Shown here: piece by piece, positions 1 through 5,134 of the stretch
How positions within the stretch are numbered: position 1 is the stretch's first letter
How the letters are laid out: the number at the start of each line of letters is the position of its first letter
Source of the DNA: an uncultured Clostridia bacterium
GTDB lineage: Bacteria > Bacillota > Clostridia > Christensenellales > CAG-138
Assembly (NCBI GenBank): GCA_947304365.1
Contig: CAMZAY010000063.1
Coordinates: 1-6,683, forward strand
Direction of reading: 5' to 3'
DNA: 6,683 nt
Notes under the pieces: generated by a model
Seen by the model: only the letters and a program-made list of their open reading frames with translations
Told to the model about the DNA's origin: nothing
Database searches by the model: none
Position numbers and translations under genes: made by a program

Positions 1-344
1 TCGGTCGTGCCTATGCCGAGCTGACCGTAATCGTTCTTGCCCCAGCCGTAAAGCGTGCCGTCGGGATAGACGATGAAGAACACGTCCCTCGACTGTATGA
101 TCTTGGGAAGCTCGGGATAGGGATCCTCGGGCCTGAAGGGCATGGGAGTGGTTTCCGGCGCAGGCGTCACCGCCGGCTCTGTGGGAGCCTCCGTCGGCGT
201 CTGCTCGGTAGGAACGACGGCCTCCTGAGTGGGCGCGGGCGCCTGAGTGGGATCGCCTGCGGAAGCGGGCGAATTGCCCGCCTTGCACGCGGCGAGGGAA
301 AGTGACATGATAAGAATGAGTGCCAATGACAATGCGCGTTTCAT
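1..344 (-). CDS. RCC1-repeat lipoprotein, N-terminal part (cut by left edge)
   Basis: This is the first 114 codons of a secreted lipoprotein; the rest lies beyond position 1. The reading begins MKRALSLALILIMSLSLAAC, a lipoprotein signal peptide with a lipobox (LAAC, residues 17-20), so Cys20 should be lipidated and the protein anchored outside the membrane. Residues 21-70 form a Pro/Thr/Glu/Ala-rich linker with PTQ, PTE and TEAP units. From about residue 88 an RCC1-type propeller repeat begins, with the hallmark GTLYGWGKNDYGQLGIG at 96-112. It is a paralogue of the complete gene at 476-1996, with the same domain order and closely related sequence after the linker. The start is fixed by GGAGGT (349-354) five bases upstream of the ATG and by identity with the paralogue's leader. 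RCC1 propellers generally mediate protein-protein contacts. The partner and role here are unknown. Confidence 0.9.
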   Translation of the reverse strand, partial: MKRALSLALILIMSLSLAACKAGNSPASAGDPTQAPAPTQEAVVPTEQTPTEAPTEPAVTPAPETTPMPFRPEDPYPELPKIIQSRDVFFIVYPDGTLYGWGKNDYGQLGIGTT

Positions 345-361
345 GATGACCTCCGTTTAAC

Positions 362-388
362 GTGAACGCCGTTCACTTGCTTTCACTT
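362..388 (-). promoter_or_regulatory. GTGAA half-site array with 15-base palindrome
   Basis: Read on the minus strand, two direct copies of AAGTGAA (388-382 and 378-372) are spaced exactly 10 bases apart. The second merges into the palindrome GTGAACGGCGTTCAC (376-362; 7-base arms, one-base centre). The array lies between the putative -10 element and the ribosome binding site. It could be an operator bound on one helical face, or the RNA could form a hairpin in the 5' leader. Its existence is seen directly; its function is inferred. Confidence 0.5.
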
Positions 389-419
389 ATATAACGCACG
401 GGGAGGGGAAAAGGTTGCA
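388..419 (-). promoter_or_regulatory. Putative ECF-sigma promoter of the partial RCC1 gene
   Basis: Read on the minus strand, TGCAAC (419-414) is followed after 17 bases by CGTTATATA (396-388). An AAC core at -35 and CGT at -10 are the known signature of extracytoplasmic-function sigma factors; the Bacillus SigM/SigV/SigW group is the comparison. No TTGACA-like -35 sits at proper distance from the TATA-rich part. Transcription would start near 383, about 40 bases before the ATG. Confidence 0.6.
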
Positions 420-423
420 TGAT

Positions 424-463
424 TTTGAAAAAATCTGACCACGGGGAAATCGCCCGTGGTCAG
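424..463 (-). terminator. Intrinsic terminator of the complete RCC1 gene
   Basis: Read on the minus strand, a perfect 11-base-pair stem CTGACCACGGG / CCCGTGGTCAG (463-453 and 445-435) with a 7-base loop is followed by ATTTTTTC. It begins 12 bases after the stop codon and lies just before the next gene's promoter. It therefore separates the two tandem paralogues into independent transcripts. Confidence 0.9.
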
Positions 464-475
464 CAGGATCGTTTT

Positions 476-1996
476 TCAGTTTTCGACGGCAAGCTTGACT
501 TCCATGGGGCTCAAGACGTCCTCATCTAAGCTGTCAACGCCGAGGAGCCCGTCGCCGTTCCAGCCCCAAGCCCAAATGCGGCCGTCCGCATCGACGGCGA
601 ATGTCCTTGAGTAGAGCTCAACTCCGTCGGTGCCGTCATCATAATCTATGAACTTCATGAAGAAGCCGCTTGTTACCGAAACCATATTATACAGATCGAG
701 CTTCACAAAACCGGATCTTGTTTCGATCGTTCCGTCGCCGAGACTGCCGTGGATATAGTCGTCTCCGCTCATGCCTGTCGCCCATATCTCGCCGTTGGCC
801 TTTAGTATATAGGTCGATGCGCCGTTCGTCACGACCTTACGCACATCCGTTGCGACGCACTCGAAATCGAAATTATATGTCCCTTCCGGCTTGCCTACAA
901 GGGCGTTGCTGAAACTGCTCCTTGCCCAAAGCTCGCCGTTTGCCTTAAGCGCGAAGTAATAGTCGTATCCCCAGTCCTCGCCCATAGAATACTCGGCCAT
1001 GATCTCGGCGACCCCGTTCATGAGATAATTCGGCCTGTACTTGTTCTCCTCCGGCACATTGTAATGCTCGGGATCGGCGTAGTACAGAAATAGCGAACCA
1101 TCCTCCATGAGTATGTAGGCCGCGCCATCCGCGACGGCAACGGATCGGACACCCTCGCAGATGGCGGTTTTGTTGGACTCGTAATCGAGCTGGCAGAGCT
1201 TCCCTTCAATGTCCTCAATAACACCTGTCCAGACGTCATAGACCATGCCCACGTCATCGGAGATCTTAGTCCAATCGCCCATGAGCAGCCAGAGCTCGCC
1301 GCTGTTCGTAATAACGCATTCGCGGCCGTCAAAGTATTCGACGTTATCGAAAATGAGCAGCGGCACAAGGCTCGTATCCTTCCCGGAGGAGTCCGCGCCC
1401 ATGCGATACAGTTCGCCCGCTTCGGTGAGGACGCAGTACGTGCCGCCCCAGCACTTATAGATTTGCTTTACGGAGGACATTATTTCCGCAGGTCTGAGCC
1501 TGTTTTCGGCGTCGCCAAGGCCGAGTTGACCCAGATCGTTCCTGCCCCAACCCCATAGCGTACCGTTTGCATCCATGGCAAAAACGGTTTCTCCGACGAT
1601 CGTCGGCGTAAGGCCCGTGCCGATAAATACGGGGCTTCTGCGTTCATCGGTATCGCCAAGGCCAAGCTGACCATATTCATTGCTTCCCCAGCCGTAGAGC
1701 GAACCGTCGGGACAAGAGATGAAGAACACATTTTCGCCGGGGATCACCTTCGGACTGCCCTCTGCAGGATCCTCAAAGATACGTTCGGGCATGGGCGTTC
1801 CTCTCGGGACTTCGGTTGGGTCGGGTTCCGCTGTCGCTTCCGGCGGTTCGGTGGGATCGACCGGCGCCTCGGTCGGCACTTCGGTCGGCGTCACTGGCGC
1901 CTCGGTGGGATCGGCCGCCGCGGTCTGCTGCTGCTTGCAGGCCGCAAGCGAGAATACCATGATGAGAATGATTGCGAATGATAATATGCGTTTCAT
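476..1996 (-). CDS. RCC1-repeat beta-propeller lipoprotein
   Basis: A 506-residue surface lipoprotein. The signal peptide MKRILSFAIILIMVFSLAAC ends in a lipobox (LAAC, 17-20). Residues 29-68 are a PTE/TEAP/DPTE linker, probably spanning the cell wall. The rest resembles an RCC1-type propeller. Clear repeat motifs are LYGWGSNEYGQLGLGD (100-115), LWGWGRNDLGQLGLGD (147-162), IWATGMSGDDYIHGSLGDG (404-422) and IWAWGWNGDGLLGVD (474-488). Degenerate blades in between are marked by GELYRMG, GELWLLMG, GKLCQL, GSLFLYYA and GELWARS. That suggests seven or more blades, with only the first two and last two canonical. The start is supported by GGAGGT at 2001-2006. The gene has its own ECF-like promoter and terminator and precedes a paralogue in tandem. 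RCC1 folds are usually binding platforms. No catalytic motif is visible, and the ligand is unknown. Confidence 0.92.
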   Translation of the reverse strand: MKRILSFAIILIMVFSLAACKQQQTAAADPTEAPVTPTEVPTEAPVDPTEPPEATAEPDPTEVPRGTPMPERIFEDPAEGSPKVIPGENVFFISCPDGSLYGWGSNEYGQLGLGDTDERRSPVFIGTGLTPTIVGETVFAMDANGTLWGWGRNDLGQLGLGDAENRLRPAEIMSSVKQIYKCWGGTYCVLTEAGELYRMGADSSGKDTSLVPLLIFDNVEYFDGRECVITNSGELWLLMGDWTKISDDVGMVYDVWTGVIEDIEGKLCQLDYESNKTAICEGVRSVAVADGAAYILMEDGSLFLYYADPEHYNVPEENKYRPNYLMNGVAEIMAEYSMGEDWGYDYYFALKANGELWARSSFSNALVGKPEGTYNFDFECVATDVRKVVTNGASTYILKANGEIWATGMSGDDYIHGSLGDGTIETRSGFVKLDLYNMVSVTSGFFMKFIDYDDGTDGVELYSRTFAVDADGRIWAWGWNGDGLLGVDSLDEDVLSPMEVKLAVEN

Positions 1997-2013
1997 GATG
2001 ACCTCCGTTTAAC

Positions 2014-2040
2014 GTGAACGCCGTTCACTTGCTTTCACTT
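2014..2040 (-). promoter_or_regulatory. GTGAA half-site array with palindrome, second copy
   Basis: Same arrangement as upstream of the left-edge gene: direct AAGTGAA repeats with a 10-base period running into GTGAACGGCGTTCAC (2028-2014). It lies between the -10 element and the ribosome binding site. Exact preservation in both copies favours a regulatory role, either as a DNA operator or a leader hairpin. Confidence 0.5.
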
Positions 2041-2071
2041 ATATAACGCACGGGGAGGGGAAAAGGTTGCA
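2040..2071 (-). promoter_or_regulatory. Putative ECF-sigma promoter of the complete RCC1 gene
   Basis: TGCAAC (2071-2066), a 17-base spacer and CGTTATATA (2048-2040) on the minus strand, as in the other copy. The predicted start is near 2035. The same promoter on both genes implies co-regulation, probably by an envelope-stress or surface-type sigma factor not encoded in this window. Confidence 0.6.
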
Positions 2072-2090
2072 TGAATATTCATAAAATCAT

Positions 2091-2118
2091 AAAAAAACCG
2101 GCCCGTTAAACGGGCCGG
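2091..2118 (-). terminator. Intrinsic terminator of the hydratase gene
   Basis: Read on the minus strand, CCGGCCCG and CGGGCCGG (outer arms at 2118-2111 and 2105-2098) form a GC-only stem around a short TTTAA loop, followed by seven T residues (2097-2091). It starts 13 bases after the stop codon at 2132 and lies before the RCC1 promoter. Confidence 0.93.
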
Positions 2119-2131
2119 CAAATCGATCGGA

Positions 2132-4381
2132 TCAGTCCTTCATGTGCGCCTTATAGTAATTCATAAGGTTGCCCTCAAGGAGGATCTCCTTCTCATCGGG
2201 GGTGAGGCCCTTGATGTCGAGGGTGATATCCTTTACGCCGTCCTTGGTGATGACCATGGCGGCAACGGACTCGACGCCCTCTTCAATGGCCTTCCTGATG
2301 CCGGGAACGAACACGAAGTCGCCCGTCTCAAACGGGAACTCGGCGCCCTCGGGAAGGGTGAAGGGCAGGATGCCCCAGTTGATGCAGTTGGAGCGATAAC
2401 GCTTGGTGGCGTACTCATAGCAGATGTTGGCGAAGCCGCCCAGCACGCGCTGGCAGGAGGCCGCCTGCTCACGGGCGGAGCCGTCGCCGGGCTTGTTGGC
2501 GAACACGCAGGAGCCGAAGCCGGTGTTGGCAATGAGCTCGTCCGCGTTGCCGACCTTATTAAGGGCGTTCATGATGCGCTCGGGCTTCTTGCCTTCGCGG
2601 CGCTCGAAATCCATCGCCATTACCTGCTTGGAGCGGCCCACGTACTCGGGAACGCGGCGGGAAAGCGCGAACTCCGCAAGACGCAGGGGGTTGGAGCGGT
2701 AGGAGCTCGTCTCACCGGAGGGGATGAGCTCGTCGGTGGTGGTGACGGGGTCGCGGATGACGGCGTCGAGCTCTAAGAGCACGTTGTCGGTGAGCTCGTA
2801 CATCGCGGGCCAATCGGTGATGTTGGGCCCCAATTTCAGCTCAACGGAAGGATCGGCCTTGCCGAAGCCGTTGTAAACGCGCTTGTCATAGACGGACTTA
2901 TCGAAGTGATAATCGTAATGCACGTCGTCCCAATCTATATCGGTCGCCGCGGTGATGGCGCCGTGGTTGCGGGCGGTGGCGGCAATGGAACGGGAATCCA
3001 TGAGCGCAACGGTCGAGATCTGGCCTTCGCCGGGCTTGGAGCCCTCACGGTTGGGGAAGTTCCTGGTGGTGTGGCGGAGGGAGAGGCCGTTGTTGGCGGG
3101 AACGTCGCCTGCGCCGAAGCACGGGCCGCAGAAGCTCTGCTTGATTATGGTGCCGCTCTCGAGCAGCTTCTCGGTCATGCCGATCCTCGTAAGCTCGAGG
3201 CTGGTGGGAACGCTGGTGGGATATACGGAGAAGCCGAAGTAGCCGTCGCCCACGTCGTGGCCGTCCATTATCTCGGCGGCGGCGACGCAGTTATCGAAGG
3301 TGCCGCCGGAGCAGCCCGCGATGACGCCCTGATCGGCATAAACCTTGCCGTCAACGACCTTGTCGGTGAGCTTCAGATGGACCTTCTTGCCGAACTTCTT
3401 TTCGGCCTCGGCCTCAACGGTCTTGAGTATCTCAACGGGGTTCTCGAGGAACTCGTGGATGGTGTAGGCGTTGGAGGGATGGAAGGGCAGCGCGATCATG
3501 CACTCGATCTTGGAAAGGTCGAGCTCGATCATGCTGTCGTAATAAGCGACGTCCTTGGGATAGAGCTTTTTGAAGCCTTCGGGGCGGCCGTGGATCTTAT
3601 AATACTTCTCGATCTCGTCGTCGGTCTCCCAGATGGAGGAGAGGCAGGTGGTCTCGGTGGTCATAACGTCGATGCCGTTCCTGAAGTCATAGGGCAGATT
3701 CTCGATGCCCGGGCCGACGAACTCCATGACCTTGTTCTTAACGAAGCCGTTTGCGAAGGTCGCCTTAACGAGGGCGAGCGCAACGTCATGCGGGCCGACG
3801 CCCTTCTTGGGCTCGCCGGTGACGTAAACAAGGACTACCTCGGGCGCGTTGATGTCCCAGGTGTTCTTGAGGAGCTGCTTAACAAGCTCGGGTCCGCCTT
3901 CGCCGACGCCCATCGTGCCGAGAGCGCCGTAACGGGTATGGGAGTCGGAACCCAGTATCATGTTGCCGCAGTTAGCCATCGCCTCGCGGGCATAGCTGTG
4001 GATAACGCTCTGATTGACGGGAACGTAGATGCCGCCGTACTTCTTTGCGGCGGAAAGGCCGAATACGTGGTCATCCTCATTGATGGTGCCGCCGACAGCG
4101 CAAAGGCTGTTGTGGCAGTTGGTCATCGCATAGGGGATGGGGAATTCCTTCAGGCCGGACGCCCTTGCCGTCTGAATGATGCCGACATAGGTGATGTCGT
4201 GAGACATAAGGCAGTCAAACCTTATCTTCATCTTTTTGGCATCATCGGAGGTGTTGTGTGCGCGAAGGATCTGATACGCGATGGTATTCTCGCGTCCCTC
4301 GGCGGGGGTGACGCCTTCGACCGCCTCGAACTGAGGCTTGCCGTTTACCAGGTAAACGCCGTTCTCAAAAAGGTCTATCAT
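2132..4381 (-). CDS. Aconitase-superfamily hydratase (YbhJ-like), 4Fe-4S enzyme
   Basis: A 749-residue cytoplasmic protein with the full aconitase layout. Three Fe-S domains (about 1-500) are followed by a linker and a swivel domain (about 610-720). Cluster ligands are visible as AGCSGG (Cys357) and SFCGPCFG (Cys418, Cys421). Other family motifs are VIHSY (His128), GSDSHT (144-149), TTRNFPNREG (438-447) and GDGSAREQA (632-640) in the swivel domain. Differences from true aconitases: the usual Asp-His pair appears as Cys89-His90 (TNCHNSL), and the swivel GSSREH signature is GSAREQ. The length and segments such as IPSGETSSYRSNPLRLAEF recall, from memory, the uncharacterised hydratase group that includes E. 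coli YbhJ. The reaction is probably reversible hydration or isomerisation of a tricarboxylate-like acid; the substrate is uncertain. AAGGAG six bases before the ATG supports the start. It is a single-gene unit, with no citrate synthase or isocitrate dehydrogenase beside it. Confidence 0.9.
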   Translation of the reverse strand: MIDLFENGVYLVNGKPQFEAVEGVTPAEGRENTIAYQILRAHNTSDDAKKMKIRFDCLMSHDITYVGIIQTARASGLKEFPIPYAMTNCHNSLCAVGGTINEDDHVFGLSAAKKYGGIYVPVNQSVIHSYAREAMANCGNMILGSDSHTRYGALGTMGVGEGGPELVKQLLKNTWDINAPEVVLVYVTGEPKKGVGPHDVALALVKATFANGFVKNKVMEFVGPGIENLPYDFRNGIDVMTTETTCLSSIWETDDEIEKYYKIHGRPEGFKKLYPKDVAYYDSMIELDLSKIECMIALPFHPSNAYTIHEFLENPVEILKTVEAEAEKKFGKKVHLKLTDKVVDGKVYADQGVIAGCSGGTFDNCVAAAEIMDGHDVGDGYFGFSVYPTSVPTSLELTRIGMTEKLLESGTIIKQSFCGPCFGAGDVPANNGLSLRHTTRNFPNREGSKPGEGQISTVALMDSRSIAATARNHGAITAATDIDWDDVHYDYHFDKSVYDKRVYNGFGKADPSVELKLGPNITDWPAMYELTDNVLLELDAVIRDPVTTTDELIPSGETSSYRSNPLRLAEFALSRRVPEYVGRSKQVMAMDFERREGKKPERIMNALNKVGNADELIANTGFGSCVFANKPGDGSAREQAASCQRVLGGFANICYEYATKRYRSNCINWGILPFTLPEGAEFPFETGDFVFVPGIRKAIEEGVESVAAMVITKDGVKDITLDIKGLTPDEKEILLEGNLMNYYKAHMKD

Positions 4382-4408
4382 GGTGCTCTCCTTCTGTTTT
4401 TTTGTTCA

Positions 4409-4425
4409 GGCATGATCGACATGCC
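4409..4425 (-). other. Small inverted repeat in hydratase leader
   Basis: GGCATG / CATGCC arms with a 5-base spacer lie just downstream of the predicted transcription start (about 4429) and upstream of the ribosome binding site. It could be an operator or a weak 5' hairpin. It is short enough to be chance. Confidence 0.25.
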
Positions 4426-4435
4426 ATACATACAT

Positions 4436-4463
4436 ATAATACCACTTTTTTTCGTCTTTTCAA
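4436..4463 (-). promoter_or_regulatory. Sigma-A promoter of the hydratase gene
   Basis: Read on the minus strand, TTGAAA (4463-4458), a 16-base A-rich spacer and TATTAT (4441-4436). This lies 54 bases upstream of the ATG and gives a leader of about 50 nt that contains the AAGGAG site. Confidence 0.75.
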
Positions 4464-4471
4464 CCTGAAAT

Positions 4472-4501
4472 AGCCGATTATTTATAACGAAATAAGCGGC
4501 T
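4472..4501. other. Imperfect inverted repeat between DUF1294 gene and hydratase promoter
   Basis: AGCCG-A-TTATTT pairs with AAATAA-G-CGGCT around a 6-base loop, with one mismatch. It is 10 bases after the stop codon of the DUF1294 gene, so it could end that transcript, but only a short ATTTC follows. It also lies 8 bases upstream of the hydratase -35 and could instead be a regulator site. The sequence does not decide between these. Confidence 0.4.
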
Positions 4502-4511
4502 GCGCCCCCCG

Positions 4512-4808
4512 TCAGATCAGGATGGGCCTCAAAAGCAGGAAATACAATACGATCAGCGCGGCGTGCACGACCATCATGACGGGTATGCCCACCATGAATT
4601 TCGCGTGCTTCGTTTTGTGACGGATGATCTGCATCGTCACGTACATGGCAAAGCTGCCGAAAAGCGCCGCGATCAGCATCAGCGTCGCCTCCGGAGTGCG
4701 GTTCCGCGGGGCGGTCTTTGCCGCCGCCTTGTCGCGGATCGTGAAGCATACGGCAAGTATGCTCATGAATACAAAGAATGCAAGGAACACTATGTCGGCG
4801 ATCTTCAT
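4512..4808 (-). CDS. DUF1294-family small membrane protein
   Basis: A 98-residue integral membrane protein with three hydrophobic segments (about 5-23, 42-60, 73-92). A cytoplasm-type basic loop IRDKAAAKTAPRNRTPE (24-40) and a second one RHKTKHAKF (63-71) separate them. The pattern DK-A-A, R-PE, an aliphatic segment with Gly and then RHKT-K-F matches DUF1294 as known from many Firmicutes. No function has been established for the family. An upstream in-frame ATG at 4862 would add 18 residues, but it overlaps the -35 element of the promoter that serves this gene. The start at 4808, preceded by AAAAGGAG at 10 bases, is therefore preferred. It is transcribed divergently from the phage capsid genes. 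DUF1294 genes are common host genes, so I treat this as chromosomal. Confidence 0.85.
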   Translation of the reverse strand: MKIADIVFLAFFVFMSILAVCFTIRDKAAAKTAPRNRTPEATLMLIAALFGSFAMYVTMQIIRHKTKHAKFMVGIPVMMVVHAALIVLYFLLLRPILI

Positions 4809-4833
4809 TTTATAAAAACTCCTTTTTTCTTCT

Positions 4834-4862
4834 ATTGTAATCCACCCGGGGTGATATGTCAA
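4834..4862 (-). promoter_or_regulatory. Sigma-A promoter of the DUF1294 gene
   Basis: Read on the minus strand, TTGACA (4862-4857), a 17-base spacer and TACAAT (4839-4834). The predicted start is near 4827, giving a very short leader of about 19 nt that consists mainly of the ribosome binding site. This placement rules out translation from the upstream ATG at 4862. Confidence 0.88.
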
Positions 4863-4884
4863 TCGGCCCGAACAATCACCTTAC

Positions 4885-4911
4885 AAGAGAAATTTTTAAA
4901 AATATTCTCTT
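4885..4911. promoter_or_regulatory. 27-base near-palindrome between divergent promoters, candidate operator
   Basis: AAGAGAA (4885-4891) mirrors TTCTCTT (4905-4911), with further symmetry in the AT-rich centre. Eleven of thirteen arm positions are complementary. It ends 5 bases before the -35 of the rightward capsid promoter and begins 22 bases beyond the -35 of the leftward DUF1294 promoter. That is a typical spot for a dimeric regulator controlling one or both. The role is inferred from position only. This and the elements around it account for the gene-free stretch 4809-5134. Confidence 0.5.
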
Positions 4912-4916
4912 TACTG

Positions 4917-4946
4917 TTGACAAGCAGAGAACAAACGTGCTATAAT
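4917..4946 (+). promoter_or_regulatory. Perfect-consensus sigma-A promoter of the capsid unit
   Basis: TTGACA (4917-4922), an 18-base spacer and TATAAT (4941-4946). Both hexamers match the consensus exactly. Transcription should start near 4953, giving a leader of about 180 nt before the first coding sequence. Confidence 0.92.
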
Positions 4947-4956
4947 GTAAATAGAG

Positions 4957-5027
4957 CAAGCGTTGACGAGTGCCTTCGGGGAAGCGACCCGGAAGGCAGC
5001 CGCTTGTTTCTTTTTATCTCTTTTTTT
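4957..5027 (+). ncRNA. Structured 5' leader hairpin with U-rich tract (possible attenuator or small RNA)
   Basis: An outer stem CAAGCG / CGCTTG (4957-4962, 5001-5006) encloses an inner stem TGCCTTCGGG / CCCG-G-AAGGCA (4971-4980, 4988-4998) with one bulged G and the loop GAAGCGA. An asymmetric internal loop TTGACGAG joins the two stems. Immediately afterwards comes a pyrimidine tract, TTTCTTTTTATCTC plus seven T residues (5007-5027). It begins only a few bases after the predicted transcription start. A hairpin plus U-tract in this position could terminate early, producing a small RNA of about 70 nt, or act as an attenuator or antiterminator target for the genes downstream. I do not recognise it as a named RNA family. 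Confidence 0.55.
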
Positions 5028-5035
5028 AAAAAGAG
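5018..5035 (+). other. Second inverted repeat in the capsid leader
   Basis: CTCTTTTT (5018-5025) pairs with AAAAAGAG (5028-5035). It shares its left arm with the U-tract of the preceding hairpin. Forming this hairpin would sequester the U-tract, so the two structures could be mutually exclusive alternatives. The loop is only two bases and would need to open slightly. Confidence 0.35.
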
Positions 5036-5134
5036 GAGAGCGATCGCGGCGCGATACCGCAGCGCGGCGAAGACCGAATACCGAAAAATCAAAACAGAAA
5101 GGCTTGCCTTTGGCGGTGAAGGCGAAGGTAAAAA

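Larger units (their letters stand above)
336..422 (-). repeat. 87-base promoter/leader cassette, copy 1
   Basis: By eye this stretch is identical base for base to 1988-2074, an offset of 1652. It covers the first three codons (MKR), the ribosome binding site, the palindrome and the promoter of the partial RCC1 gene. Identity stops abruptly at codon 4 on one side and at position 423 on the other. It is therefore a conserved cassette and not the end of a uniformly recent gene duplication. Confidence 0.93.
1988..2074 (-). repeat. 87-base promoter/leader cassette, copy 2
   Basis: Identical to 336-422, upstream of and just into the complete RCC1 gene. It includes codons 1-3, the ribosome binding site (2001-2006), the palindrome and the putative ECF promoter. 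Signal-peptide codons immediately after it differ between the paralogues. Confidence 0.93.

Noticed and set aside
1803..1912. Repetitive GTCGG/CTCGG-containing stretch in the RCC1 gene as a possible DNA repeat or CRISPR-like array
   Set aside because: The repetition is explained by the Pro-Thr-Glu linker codons (PTEAP, PTEVP) of the lipoprotein. Units are short, irregular and in frame, with no spacers.
2144..2776. A 210-codon plus-strand frame antisense to the hydratase C-terminus
   Set aside because: Shadow of the hydratase coding sequence. No recognisable motif, and it overlaps the terminal coding region completely.
2906..4468. A 520-codon open frame on the plus strand opposite the hydratase
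   Set aside because: It is fully antisense to a gene with unmistakable aconitase motifs. Its Gly/Ala/Val/Leu/Asp-rich composition is what the complement of GC-biased codons gives, and no ribosome binding site or family motif was seen.
5041..5111. GC-rich inverted repeats and AAAGGC-TT-GCCTTT before the scaffold-like gene
   Set aside because: The arms are short and imperfect in a GC-rich stretch, with no U-tract or overlap with the start codon. Not distinguishable from chance.
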